DNA of 64,000 bases from Amycolatopsis roodepoortensis (GCF_014873915.1 NZ_JADBEJ010000001.1:1736001-1800000), one strand, 5' to 3'; shown: positions 43,412 to 54,784, counted from the stretch's first letter. Made by a program: numbers and translations. Notes: a model not told the origin generated them from the letters alone.

Positions 43412-44869
43412 ATGGGAGCCCGTACCGGACAGCAGTACCTCGACAAGCTCAACGCGATGACGCCGGAGCTGTACGTCGACGGCGAGAAGGTGACCTCGAA
43501 GGTCGCCGAGCACCCGGCGTTCCGCAACAACGCGCTGACCTACGCGAAGCTGTTCGACCTCCAGCACGATCCGGCGCACCGTGACGTCCTGACCTACGAA
43601 TCGCCGACCACGGGGGAGCGGGTCGGCACGTCGTTCCTGGTGCCGCGCAGCGAGGAAGACCTCAAGCGCCGTCGCGCCGCCTTCTCCGTGTGGGCCCAGT
43701 ACTCGAACGGCTTCCTCGGCCGCACCGGCGACTACATGAACTCGTCGCTCACCGCGCTCTCGACCGCGAAGAAGTTCTTCTCCCAGGCCGATCCCGTCTA
43801 CGGCGAACGCATCCAGAAGTACTACGAGATGGCGCGCGAGAACGACCTCCTCGCGACGCACACCCTGATCCCGCCGCAGGTCAACCGTTCGGTGTCGGGC
43901 GGCCAGCAGGGTGGCGGCAACCTGTCGGCGAAGGTGGTCGAGGAACGGGAAGACGGCATCGTCGTCCGCGGCGCCCGGATGCTCGCCACCATCGCACCGA
44001 TCGCGGACGAACTCCTGGTCTTCCCGTCGACGGTCCTGCGCGGAACCCCCGAGGACGCGCCGTATTCGTACGCTTTCGCCGTCCCGAACGACGCGCCCGG
44101 CCTCAAGTACTTCTGCCGGGCCGGGCTCGACCACGGCCGATCGCACTTCGACGAGCCGCTCGCCTCCCGGTTCGAGGAGATGGACGCGGTCGTGGTGTTC
44201 GACGACGTCTTCGTCCCGAACGAGCGCGTCTTCCTCTTGGGGCACCCGGAACTGTGCAACGCTTGGTACTCCGAGACCGGCGCCGGTGCGCTCATGACCC
44301 ACCAGGTCGTCACGCGCACGCTGGCCAAGACGGAGTTCTACCTCGGTCTCGCCAGCGAGATCGCCGCCGCGATCGGCATCGGCGGCTTCCAGCACATCCA
44401 GCAGGACCTGTCGGAACTGATCTCCTACGTCGAGATCGAGAAGGCCGTGCTGCGCGCGGCGGAGGCCGACGGGAAACTCAGCGAGGACGGCGTCTTCCTG
44501 CCCAAGTGGGAAGTCCTCAACGCGGCCCGCAACTGGTACCCCACGAAGGTCTCGCCGCGGCTGACCGAGATCATCCGCAAGTTCTCCGCCTCCGGCCTCA
44601 TGGCCTTGCCGGGTGAGGCGGACTTCGAGGCCGAAGGCCGTCCCGACATCGACACGTACCTCCAGTCGGCCACGCTGCCGGCCAAGGACCGCGCGCGACT
44701 GTTCAAGCTGGCGTTCGACGCGTCGGTCTCGAGCTTCGCCGGACGGGAGTCGCTGTACGAGTACTTCTTCTTCGGCGACCCGGTGCGGATGGCGGGCGCC
44801 CAGGTGAACGCGTACCCGAGGGAGGCGCTGCAGGAACGGGTCCGGGAACTGCTGGCGCGCGACGAGTGA
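43412..44869 (+). CDS. hpaB: 4-hydroxyphenylacetate 3-monooxygenase, oxygenase component
   Basis: FADH2-dependent hydroxylase of 485 aa that turns 4-hydroxyphenylacetate into homoprotocatechuate, the entry step of the pathway. Motifs include GARTGQQYLDKLNA, ENDLLATHTLIPPQVNRS and the acyl-CoA-dehydrogenase-like FDDVFVPNERVFLLG. ATG 43412 has AAGGAG upstream; the longer frame overlaps hpaC and is rejected. It is followed by a nested palindrome, the likely transcript end. Confidence 0.93.
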   Translation: MGARTGQQYLDKLNAMTPELYVDGEKVTSKVAEHPAFRNNALTYAKLFDLQHDPAHRDVLTYESPTTGERVGTSFLVPRSEEDLKRRRAAFSVWAQYSNGFLGRTGDYMNSSLTALSTAKKFFSQADPVYGERIQKYYEMARENDLLATHTLIPPQVNRSVSGGQQGGGNLSAKVVEEREDGIVVRGARMLATIAPIADELLVFPSTVLRGTPEDAPYSYAFAVPNDAPGLKYFCRAGLDHGRSHFDEPLASRFEEMDAVVVFDDVFVPNERVFLLGHPELCNAWYSETGAGALMTHQVVTRTLAKTEFYLGLASEIAAAIGIGGFQHIQQDLSELISYVEIEKAVLRAAEADGKLSEDGVFLPKWEVLNAARNWYPTKVSPRLTEIIRKFSASGLMALPGEADFEAEGRPDIDTYLQSATLPAKDRARLFKLAFDASVSSFAGRESLYEYFFFGDPVRMAGAQVNAYPREALQERVRELLARDE

Positions 44870-44936
44870 CGGGTTCCCCTCGGTGTCCACTGGCTCCCGG
44901 CCGTTGTTGATCCTGCGCCAGGGGTCTGGAGGCGGC

Positions 44937-44989
44937 GTTGCGAAAGCCACTTTCGGGACACCAGACGTCTCGAAAGTGGCTTTCGCGAC
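44937..44989. repeat. 53-bp nested palindrome (GCGAAAGCCACTTTCG element), copy 2
   Basis: Same architecture as 7404-7456: two 23-nt arms, each a small palindrome, around a 7-nt centre (ACCAGAC versus GTCAGAT). It lies between hpaB and furA, both on the plus strand, 67 nt after the hpaB stop. Confidence 0.85.
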
Positions 44990-45073
44990 CCCGGCCAAGC
45001 CCAGCACGCGCCACCGAACCGTCCTAGCCACCACGATGCCGGCGTGGGCGGGGACACGCCCGGGATGCAAGAA

Positions 45074-47808
<2,735 letters not shown>

Positions 47809-47820
47809 AGCTGATCCGAA

Positions 47821-47861
47821 CGTCCGGGCCCGTCGCATTCCGCGGCGGGCCCGGACGTTTT
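47821..47861 (+). terminator. Intrinsic terminator of katG
   Basis: CGTCCGGGCCCG pairs with CGGGCCCGGACG (47846-47857) and is followed by TTTT. It starts 12 nt after the katG stop and could also serve the convergent DUF4383 gene, whose stop is at 47861. Confidence 0.85.
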
Positions 47862-48322
47862 CATTGGTGTTGCATATCGGGTTCCGGGTAGTCGCCCGCC
47901 TTGCGTTCGAGCGCGGTGGTGAAGACACCCAGCGCGATCATGCCGACGCCGAGGCCGAGATGCAGCCAGTTGTCGGCGACGTTGAACGGCAGGAAGTTCC
48001 CCGGGCTGCTCTGCGGGATCGCCAGGCCGATGATCCACAGAAGCAGATAGCTCCCGCCGCCGATCATCAGGAAGATCCGGGAAGCGGCGCGTTTCCGGGC
48101 GGCCAGTACGCCGACCACGCCGAACAGCAGATGAACCAGGTTGTGCAGGATCGACACGGCGAAGACGCCGAACAACCGGGCTTCGGAATGGTGTCCGGCG
48201 AATTCGAGCCCCTCGTAGCCAGTGGTGATGCCCGGGATGAAGCCGAGTACGCCGACCACGAGGAAGACCGCGCCGACGACCAGCGCGGCCAGTTGCGGCG
48301 GGCGCCGCGCGGTCGCGGTCAT
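47861..48322 (-). CDS. DUF4383 family membrane protein
   Basis: Small membrane protein of 153 aa with four hydrophobic helices and the DUF4383 pattern FGVFAVSILHNLVHLLFGVVGV and LPFNVADNWLHLGLGVGM. The function of the family is unknown. Its ATG overlaps the stop of a 48-codon frame upstream, suggesting coupling. It converges on katG and shares its terminator. Confidence 0.85.
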   Translation of the reverse strand: MTATARRPPQLAALVVGAVFLVVGVLGFIPGITTGYEGLEFAGHHSEARLFGVFAVSILHNLVHLLFGVVGVLAARKRAASRIFLMIGGGSYLLLWIIGLAIPQSSPGNFLPFNVADNWLHLGLGVGMIALGVFTTALERKAGDYPEPDMQHQ

Positions 48323-48465
48323 GATGCCCGACCACCCGGTCCCCGGGTCTCGTCCTGCTCGACGCTCTTGCGTTGTTCCGACGGCGAGTTCGGGTCGTCG
48401 CGGTGGTCAGCGCCTTCGGCCGGGTCCGAGGGGCGGGAGTCGCGCGCCGTGTCTTCTCGTTCCAT
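48319..48465 (-). CDS. Possible small acidic protein coupled to DUF4383
   Basis: A 48-aa frame from ATG 48465 (MEREDTARDSRPSD) ends in TGA overlapping the DUF4383 ATG (ATGA). It is highly charged, with no hydrophobic segment. Only a weak GGCGG precedes the start. The overlap is typical of real operon genes in this window, but no family is recognised. Confidence 0.45.
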   Translation of the reverse strand: MEREDTARDSRPSDPAEGADHRDDPNSPSEQRKSVEQDETRGPGGRAS

Positions 48466-48577
48466 ATCCGCCGGGTACCCCTGGTGTGCGGGGATAATCC
48501 TCGGCTTCCGGCGCGCGGCCGGCCACCGGTTCGGCCAGACTGGGATCCGGGTTGCGAGCGGGGAGCGGGAGGAACGG

Positions 48578-49330
48578 GTGCCGGATCTGCTGGCGGCGGG
48601 AGGCTGGGGTCTGCTGGCCGGGTCGGCGTTGCTGCTCGGTGCCGTGGCCGGTTTCCTGATCCGGATTCCGGGCAGGGTGGTGGCAGGCGTAATGGCCTTC
48701 GGGAGCGGCGTGCTGATCTCCGCCGTCTCCTTCGAGTTGATCGCCGAGGCGCACGAAAGGGGCGGCTTCCTGCCGACCGCGCTCGGCGCGCTCGGCGGTG
48801 CGCTGGTCTACACCGTCGCGAACGTCGGGCTCGCCCGGCGAGGCGCCCGGCATCGCAAACGCTCGGGTGACCAGCAACCGTCCGAGGCCGAGCAGGCGGG
48901 CTCCGGAACCGCCATCGCGCTCGGCGCCCTGCTGGACGGAATCCCCGAATCGATGGTGATCGGCACCAGCCTGCTCGGCGGCGGAAGTGTCAGCGTCGTG
49001 ACCGTGGCCGCGGTGTTCATCAGCAACGTCCCGGAAGGGCTGTCCAGCGCCGCGGGGATGAAGCGGGCCGGCCGGAGCCCGCGCTATGTCTTCGCACTCT
49101 GGAGTGGCATCGCCGTGCTCAGCGGTATGGCCGCGTTGCTGGGCTACGGCGTCCTCGGCGAAGCCTCCGGTGCCACCCTCGCGGTGATCACCGCGATCGC
49201 GGGAGGTGCCATCCTCGCGATGATCGCCGACACGATGATCCCCGAAGCCTTCGAGGACGCGCAGTTGTGGACCGGGCTGATCACGGTCGCGGGCTTTCTG
49301 ACCGCTTTCGGCCTTTCCCACCTCGGGTGA
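48578..49330 (+). CDS. ZIP-family divalent metal transporter
   Basis: Membrane protein of 250 aa with eight predicted helices. ZIP signatures are the His/Glu helix IALGALLDGIPESMVIG and FISNVPEGLSSAAGM, and a cytoplasmic loop rich in Arg/His/Lys (RRGARHRKRSGDQQ). GTG 48578 follows GGGAGG; the longer frame overlaps the opposing DUF4383 gene. It probably moves zinc or another divalent metal. It is monocistronic. Confidence 0.85.
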   Translation: MPDLLAAGGWGLLAGSALLLGAVAGFLIRIPGRVVAGVMAFGSGVLISAVSFELIAEAHERGGFLPTALGALGGALVYTVANVGLARRGARHRKRSGDQQPSEAEQAGSGTAIALGALLDGIPESMVIGTSLLGGGSVSVVTVAAVFISNVPEGLSSAAGMKRAGRSPRYVFALWSGIAVLSGMAALLGYGVLGEASGATLAVITAIAGGAILAMIADTMIPEAFEDAQLWTGLITVAGFLTAFGLSHLG

Positions 49331-49337
49331 TCGGCGA

Positions 49338-49793
49338 TCAGACCTCGCCGGAAGCCAGCAAGCTCAGCAGTTCGGCGTGCCCGGCCTGGGTGATCAGGCT
49401 GGCGGCGTCGAAGTAGATGCGCTCGTTGGTGATCCGGTCCTCGTCGAAGAAGAACACCGCGATGATCGGCACCCGGAACGCCTTGCCGGTGGGCGGGCGG
49501 CCGTAGAACTCGCCGAGGTTGGTGCCGAGCAGGTCGAATTCGACGATGACCGACTCGTCGGCGAAGTGGTACCGGACGTTGTCGTGCCGCTGGTCCGGGA
49601 ACGCCGTCCGGGTCATGCGGTAGTACGCCATGACCTCTTCGTCACCGTCGAAGATCTGCCCGGTGGCCATGATCTCGTAGTGCGGATGGCCGTTGAAGGT
49701 GCCCAGGGTGCGGTCGAACTCGTGGGCCACCTCGGTGTCCATGTGCTCTTCGATGATCTTGAGGCGGCGCTCGCGCAGGTCTTCGCTGATCAC
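49338..49793 (-). CDS. SnoaL-like / NTF2-fold protein (ester cyclase-like)
   Basis: Protein of 151 aa with the cone-shaped NTF2 fold pattern of SnoaL-like polyketide cyclases and dehydratases: a helical N-terminus, FDGDEEVMAYYRMTRTAFPD, then strands ending FFDEDRITNERIYFD. The catalytic role is unclear. GTG 49793 overlaps the stop of the secreted protein upstream, so they are probably co-translated. It converges on the ZIP gene with a 7-nt gap. Confidence 0.78.
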   Translation of the reverse strand: MISEDLRERRLKIIEEHMDTEVAHEFDRTLGTFNGHPHYEIMATGQIFDGDEEVMAYYRMTRTAFPDQRHDNVRYHFADESVIVEFDLLGTNLGEFYGRPPTGKAFRVPIIAVFFFDEDRITNERIYFDAASLITQAGHAELLSLLASGEV

Positions 49794-50686
49794 TGGTCCT
49801 CCGGGTCGGTCCTGGTCGCGATCCGGAGCCTACCGCCCGCGGCCTCGTCGTCGGTGCCGTAGAGCAGGCTGCCGCACGAGCGGGACAGGCACGTCATGGC
49901 CTCGATCTTGTGGCCGGGGAAGTCGCCGATCTTCACCGGGACAGGGGAGAGGGCGATCGAGCCGTCGGAACGGAGGACACCGGCCTCGTACACGGCCGAG
50001 TCGAAGGGGCCTTCGTCGCCGGGATCCGAGGCTGCCGAGATCAGGACTCGGTCGTCCGCGGTGATCTCCACGTCCGAGGTGTGCCGGACGTGGGTGGCCG
50101 GGTACGTGACGCGGAACGGGATCGACTTCGGCTTCTTGAAGGACAGCTTCGAGACCGAGAACTCCGCCGAGTAGAGCGTGGCCGGGCGGGCGTCCTGGCC
50201 GCGGTCCGCCCAGACCGCGAACAATCGGTCATTCACCTTTTTCAGCGCGAAACCCTCGTAATTGTCCTCCGGGTCGCCCTTCGGTACCTGGAAAGTGCCG
50301 AGGACTTTCAGGCGCCTGTCCTTCAATGTGAAGTGGAAGCCTTTGCCGTCGCTGGCCAGTGCGATGAATTCGCCGTTCTTCCCCGGTACGGGTTCGGCCG
50401 CTTCGAGATCGACCGGGAGTTCGCCTGGCCAGTCGATGGTGTCCACCTTGGACACGTTGCCGTGGTCGAGACGAACCCGGACGGCGCGATTCTCGCCGGG
50501 TTTCTTGTTGTCCCGTAGGACAAGCGCGTCGATCCGGTCGTCGTCCCGGTCGAGGACGGCGATACCGCTGGCGCCGGACGTCATGCCGGTGCCGATGGAT
50601 TCCCAGCCGTCGTCCGCCAGTGCGGCGGATGGCAGGAACAGGGGAACGGTCAAGGCCGGGAGAATCGCGAGGGAGGCGAATTTCAT
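49790..50686 (-). CDS. Secreted beta-propeller-like protein
   Basis: Exported protein of 298 aa with signal peptide KFASLAILPALTVPLFLPS and cleavage near ALAD. The mature part consists of repeated beta segments (SDGKGFHFTLKDRRLKVLG; VYEAGVLRSDGSIAL) with two C-terminal cysteines (CLSRSCGSLLYGTDDEAAGG). It looks like a paralogue of the next secreted protein, which resembles esterase-like phytases, but no catalytic motif is certain. Confidence 0.72.
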   Translation of the reverse strand: MKFASLAILPALTVPLFLPSAALADDGWESIGTGMTSGASGIAVLDRDDDRIDALVLRDNKKPGENRAVRVRLDHGNVSKVDTIDWPGELPVDLEAAEPVPGKNGEFIALASDGKGFHFTLKDRRLKVLGTFQVPKGDPEDNYEGFALKKVNDRLFAVWADRGQDARPATLYSAEFSVSKLSFKKPKSIPFRVTYPATHVRHTSDVEITADDRVLISAASDPGDEGPFDSAVYEAGVLRSDGSIALSPVPVKIGDFPGHKIEAMTCLSRSCGSLLYGTDDEAAGGRLRIATRTDPEDQ

Positions 50687-50736
50687 GCCGACAAACTAGT
50701 CCAGGAAGCGGGCGGGAGAAAGGCCGGAATCGGTGC

Positions 50737-50772
50737 ACTCCATTCCGGCGCGAATCCGCGCCGGAATGGAGT
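50737..50772. terminator. Perfect 16-bp hairpin between the two secreted-protein genes
   Basis: ACTCCATTCCGGCGCG and its exact complement flank AATC. It lies 7 nt after the stop of the gene that starts at 51789 and upstream of the next gene, so it probably separates the two transcripts. Confidence 0.7.
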
Positions 50773-50778
50773 ACCGGT

Positions 50779-51789
50779 TCAGCCGCAGGACAGGGTGCCG
50801 GCGCGCAGCGCGTGGCCGCCCTCGTTGCCGTCGTCGGCCCAGACGACCTGCTTGCTCCCGGCCGCGCACGTCGCCGAAATCGCGAACCCTTCGTTGTTGT
50901 AGTCCGGCATCCCGGCAGGCCGGTCGTAGGTGGCCGTGACGGCGAACTTGCCCTGCGCGTCGACGGCCAGCGTCGTCGAGTCACCGCCACAGGTGTCGTC
51001 GCAGACCGCCCACAGCTTGCCGGTCGAAGCCTCGTACTCGAGTTCCATGATCGAGCCGAGCCCGCTCGCGAAACTCGCGACCCGGGTGTACTTCCCGCCC
51101 GTCTGGTCGAGCGCGTAGGCGTAGATCATCCCGTTGCTTTCGAGGCCGACGAGGTAGAGCCCGGTGCCGTGGCCGGGATAGCTGCTCGGGTTGTAGGGCG
51201 CCTTCGTGCGCTGATCCACGAATCCCTTGGCGGTGAGGGCGCTGTCCGGGATCCACGAAACGGCTTCGAGGCCGTCGTTGGCCGAAACCTTCGGCAGGTC
51301 CGCCGTCAGGTTCCATTCGGCCTTGGCGCTGAGCGTCTTGGCCGAACCGGACACGTCGTACCGCAGCACCTTGAGGGCGCTCGTCTTGCTGTTGTCACCG
51401 TCGCGTTCGGTGGCCGCGACCACGCCGTCCGGGGTGGCGACGACGGCTTCGGCGTCGGGGTCGCCCTTGCCGTCGCGGTAGCGCAGCGCCTTGCCCGACG
51501 ACCAGCCGTTGGCGGTGTCCGGCCGCCACTTGGCGCCGTCGCGCACGAGGCGGTACAGCGTGCCGGGGCCGTTCTTGACCGCCCACAGGACGTCGGGACC
51601 GCCGAAGGACAGGCCGCTCATGTTGCCGCCGAGGACATTCGATCCGTCGGCGTTCGTGACGGCCGAAGCGCCTGGCCAGGGGCTGTTCGCCACCGTGCTC
51701 GCGGCGGCGGGCGTGGCGGGCAGGACCAGCAGGGCGGCGGCGAGGGTGGCCGCGGCGGCGGGCCGGATCCGGCGGGGTGATCGGGGCAT
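50779..51789 (-). CDS. Secreted esterase-like phytase-domain protein
   Basis: Exported protein of 336 aa with a Sec signal (RRIRPAAAATLAAALLVLP, cleavage near AAAS). The body has blade-like repeats (GLSFGGPDVLWAVKNGPGTLYRL; MELEYEASTGKLWAVCDD; DYNNEGFAISATC) similar to esterase-like phytase/beta-propeller domains, in which the NEGFA motif recurs. The substrate is unknown. A GTAAG-GAAA-CTTAC palindrome lies upstream. Confidence 0.75.
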   Translation of the reverse strand: MPRSPRRIRPAAAATLAAALLVLPATPAAASTVANSPWPGASAVTNADGSNVLGGNMSGLSFGGPDVLWAVKNGPGTLYRLVRDGAKWRPDTANGWSSGKALRYRDGKGDPDAEAVVATPDGVVAATERDGDNSKTSALKVLRYDVSGSAKTLSAKAEWNLTADLPKVSANDGLEAVSWIPDSALTAKGFVDQRTKAPYNPSSYPGHGTGLYLVGLESNGMIYAYALDQTGGKYTRVASFASGLGSIMELEYEASTGKLWAVCDDTCGGDSTTLAVDAQGKFAVTATYDRPAGMPDYNNEGFAISATCAAGSKQVVWADDGNEGGHALRAGTLSCG

Positions 51790-51842
51790 TCGCGCTCCTT
51801 CGGGGCGGACGAAGTGGGTCGCGGCGTGTCGTCACAAGTTAA

Positions 51843-51856
51843 GTAAGTTTCCTTAC
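51843..51856. promoter_or_regulatory. Candidate operator GTAAG-tttc-CTTAC
   Basis: Inverted repeat with perfect 5-bp arms, 53 nt upstream of the secreted-protein start, in an AT-rich patch. AGGAAACTT-type palindromes recur ahead of secreted-enzyme genes in actinomycetes. The binding regulator is unknown. Confidence 0.45.
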
Positions 51857-51920
51857 GAATACAAGATATCGCCAGGTTCTCACGAAATGAAGCAACGCCG
51901 GATTTACAAATGATGTCCAC

Positions 51921-51950
51921 TTGTCAAACTGGGTGTACATCAACTACAGT
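51921..51950 (+). promoter_or_regulatory. Promoter of the alkane operon
   Basis: TTGTCA (51921-51926) and TACAGT (51945-51950) are spaced by 18 nt, a good housekeeping-sigma promoter 31 nt before alkB. Flanking TTACAAA and TTTTGTAAA elements form inverted repeats that could be bound by the TetR regulator at the end of the operon. Confidence 0.6.
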
Positions 51951-51981
51951 TTTGTAAACCCAGCCAACGGAGGAGGGTGCG

Positions 51982-53382
51982 ATGAGCGAGATGACGGGCA
52001 CGATCCCGGCGGGCTCGACCGAACGGTGGACCGACCGCAAGCGGTACCTGTGGCTGATCGGCCTGGTGGTCCCCTCGCTCGCCTTCCTGGCCATCGGGCT
52101 GCACGCGGCCACCGGCTGGGGTGTGTGGTTCTGGATCGGGCCGATCGTGATCCTGGTGATCGTGCCGCTGATCGACCTGCTCGCCGGGCTGGACCGCAGC
52201 AATCCGCCCGACGACGTGATCGAACGGCTGGAGAAGGATCGCTACTACCGGTGGATCACCTTCGCCTTCCTGCCCATCCAGTACGCGGGGTTCGTGGTCG
52301 CGTTCTGGCTGATCGCCCGCGGCGACCTTTCGGTGGCGGACAAGATCGGGCTGGCGATCTCGATCGGCTGCATCGGCGGTATCGGCATCAACACCGCGCA
52401 CGAACTGGGGCACAAGAAGGAGAGCCACGAACGCTGGCTGTCGAAGATCGCGCTGGCGCAGAGCTTCTACGGCCACTTCTACATCGAGCACAACCGCGGC
52501 CACCACGTCCGGGTGGCGACCCCGGAGGATCCGGCCAGCAGCCGGGTGGGGGAGAGCTTCTACCGGTTCTGGCCGCGCACGGTGTTCGGCTCGCTGAAAT
52601 CCGCGTGGGGTCTGGAGCGCAAGCGGTACGCCCGGCGCGACCGGCACCCGTTCCGCATCGGCAACGACGTGCTCAACGCCTGGCTGATGTCGGCGGTGCT
52701 GTGGGCGGCGATGACCGTGTGGCTGGGGCCGGGGATCCTGCCGTATCTGGTGATCCAGGCCGTGATCGGCTTCTCGCTGTTGGAGGTCGTGAACTACATG
52801 GAGCACTACGGCATGCGGAGGCAGAAGGTCGGCCCGCCGAACCGGCGCCGCTACGAACGGGTGGACCCCAGCCACAGCTGGAACTCCAACAACATCGCCA
52901 CCAACGTGCTGCTCTACCACCTGCAGCGGCACAGCGATCACCACGCCAACCCGACCCGCCGCTACCAGACGCTGCGTGACTTCGCCGAATCACCGGTGCT
53001 GCCGACGGGCTACGCCGGGATGATCGTGCTGGCGCTGTTCCCGCCGGTGTGGCGGCGCGTGATGGACCCGCGCGTCCTCGCGCATTTCGACGGCGACATG
53101 TCCCGCGCCAACATCCAGCCCTCGAAACGGGCCAAGATCCTGGCGCGCTATGGAACACGCGTCACCGCGCCCTCCCGGGTCGTCACCGACACGCACGGCG
53201 ACGCGACCGAAGGCGGGATGTGCCCGGGCTGCGGCTACGTCTACGACGAGAAACTCGGCGACCCGCGTGAGGGTTTCCCCGCCGGAACGCCGTGGTCGGC
53301 GATCCCGGACACGTGGTGCTGCCCGGACTGCGGCGTGCGGGAGAAGGTCGATTTCGTGGCACCGGGAAGGGTCGGAGCATGA
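51982..53382 (+). CDS. alkB: Alkane 1-monooxygenase fused to rubredoxin (AlkB-Rub)
   Basis: Membrane diiron hydroxylase of 466 aa that oxidises n-alkanes to 1-alkanols. Several hydrophobic helices surround the histidine boxes HELGHK (about 140), EHNRGHH (about 168), NYMEHYG and LQRHSDHH (about 315). Residues about 410-455 form a rubredoxin domain with CPGCGY and CCPDCG iron ligands, so the electron donor is built in. The stop overlaps the ferredoxin ATG. The natural chain length is not predictable from sequence. Confidence 0.94.
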   Translation: MSEMTGTIPAGSTERWTDRKRYLWLIGLVVPSLAFLAIGLHAATGWGVWFWIGPIVILVIVPLIDLLAGLDRSNPPDDVIERLEKDRYYRWITFAFLPIQYAGFVVAFWLIARGDLSVADKIGLAISIGCIGGIGINTAHELGHKKESHERWLSKIALAQSFYGHFYIEHNRGHHVRVATPEDPASSRVGESFYRFWPRTVFGSLKSAWGLERKRYARRDRHPFRIGNDVLNAWLMSAVLWAAMTVWLGPGILPYLVIQAVIGFSLLEVVNYMEHYGMRRQKVGPPNRRRYERVDPSHSWNSNNIATNVLLYHLQRHSDHHANPTRRYQTLRDFAESPVLPTGYAGMIVLALFPPVWRRVMDPRVLAHFDGDMSRANIQPSKRAKILARYGTRVTAPSRVVTDTHGDATEGGMCPGCGYVYDEKLGDPREGFPAGTPWSAIPDTWCCPDCGVREKVDFVAPGRVGA

Positions 53383-53573
53383 TGAGGATCGAGGCGGACC
53401 GCGCGAAATGCGACGGGCTGGGCATGTGCGAGGCGATGGCGCCCGACTTCTTCGAGGTCGGCGACGACGGGACGGTCGTCGTGCTCGACGAGCGGCCCGG
53501 TGAGGAACACCGCCAGGACCTGTCGGCCGCCGTCGACTCCTGCCCGGTCCTCGCCCTGAAGCTGCGGGACTGA
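53379..53573 (+). CDS. Small 3Fe-4S type ferredoxin
   Basis: Protein of 64 aa with the single-cluster pattern CDGLGMC followed by DSCPV, typical of actinobacterial 3Fe-4S ferredoxins that serve P450s and other oxygenases. ATG 53379 overlaps the alkB stop (53382 is an alternative). It lies between AlkB-rubredoxin and a flavin reductase, so it probably carries electrons between them. Confidence 0.88.
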   Translation: MMRIEADRAKCDGLGMCEAMAPDFFEVGDDGTVVVLDERPGEEHRQDLSAAVDSCPVLALKLRD

Positions 53574-53575
53574 CC

Positions 53576-54784
53576 GTGGCACTGGTCGTCGTGGGAGCGT
53601 CGCTGGCCGGACTGCGCGCGGTCGAGGCCGCGCGCCGGGACGGGTACCGGGGGCGGATCGTGCTGATCGGCGCGGAGGACCACCCGCCCTACGACCGGCT
53701 CCCGCTGTCGAAATCCTTCCTGGCCACGGAAGGCCCAGGGCGGGTCGACCCCTTCCACACCGAAGCCGCGCTGCGCGACGAGTTCGGCGTCGAACTGTTG
53801 CTCGGCGCGCCGGCGGACGGGCTCGACACCGCCACTCGTGAGGTGTCGGTCGGCGGGACGACGGTTCCCTACGACGCACTGGTGATCGCGACCGGCGCCA
53901 CCGCGCGGCGACTCCCCGGAAGCGACGGGATCACGGGGGTCCACGCGCTGCGGACCGCCGAGGACGCGCTCGCCGTCCGTGCCGCGCTCGACGACGGCGC
54001 GCGCACGGTCGTGATCGGGGCGGGTTTCATCGGCTCGGAGGTCGCCGCCGCGGCTCGGAAACGCGGGCTGCCGGCGACGATCGTGGAGGCGCTCGACGTC
54101 CCGCTGACCAGGTCCGTCGGGGCCGAGGCGGGCGCGGTGTGCGCTTCGCTGCATCGCGAGGCGGGCACCGAACTGAGGTTGTCCACGACGGTCACCGGCC
54201 TGGAAGCCGGCGGCGGCGCGGTGACCGGTGTCCGGCTTTCGACCGGCGAGGTGCTACCCGCGGATCTGGTGGTCGCCGGCATCGGTGTCGTCCCGGCCAC
54301 CGGCTGGCTGGCGGGGAGCGGGGTCCCGCTGCACGAGCGCGACGGTGGCGTGGTGTGCGACGCGACGCTTTGGACCGGGGTCCCCGGCGTGTACGCCGCC
54401 GGGGACGTCGCGCACGCCTCGAACCCGTTGTTCGACGGCGAGCTGATGCGGCTGGAGCACTGGACGAACGCCGCGGAGCAGGGTGCCGCGGCCGCTCGTC
54501 ACGCGCTCGCCCCGGAGTCGGCCCGCGAGCTGGCGCCGGTGCCGTACTTCTGGTCGGACTGGTACGACCGCCGGATCCAATTCGTCGGTATCCCGCGGGC
54601 GGACGAGGTGGTGGCCGCCGTCCCGGAGGCCGGCGGTTTCACCGCGCTGTACCGGCGCGGGGACCGGGTCGTCGGGGCGCTGACGATCGACCGGCCGCGC
54701 GAGATCATGAAGTACCGCCGCCAGATCGCGGGGCGGGCGCCGTGGCCGGAGGCGCTGGCGTTCGCGGCGGGAACGGCGGCTTAG
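53576..54784 (+). CDS. NAD(P)H-dependent ferredoxin/rubredoxin reductase
   Basis: FAD flavoprotein of 402 aa of the oxygenase-coupled class. It has an N-terminal FAD motif (VVGASLAGLRAVEAARRDGY), an NAD motif (TVVIGAGFIGSEVAAAARKRG), the GVYAAGDVA segment and a C-terminal reductase domain. GTG 53576 follows the ferredoxin stop by 2 nt. It completes the electron chain NAD(P)H to reductase to ferredoxin/rubredoxin to AlkB. Confidence 0.92.
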   Translation: MALVVVGASLAGLRAVEAARRDGYRGRIVLIGAEDHPPYDRLPLSKSFLATEGPGRVDPFHTEAALRDEFGVELLLGAPADGLDTATREVSVGGTTVPYDALVIATGATARRLPGSDGITGVHALRTAEDALAVRAALDDGARTVVIGAGFIGSEVAAAARKRGLPATIVEALDVPLTRSVGAEAGAVCASLHREAGTELRLSTTVTGLEAGGGAVTGVRLSTGEVLPADLVVAGIGVVPATGWLAGSGVPLHERDGGVVCDATLWTGVPGVYAAGDVAHASNPLFDGELMRLEHWTNAAEQGAAAARHALAPESARELAPVPYFWSDWYDRRIQFVGIPRADEVVAAVPEAGGFTALYRRGDRVVGALTIDRPREIMKYRRQIAGRAPWPEALAFAAGTAA

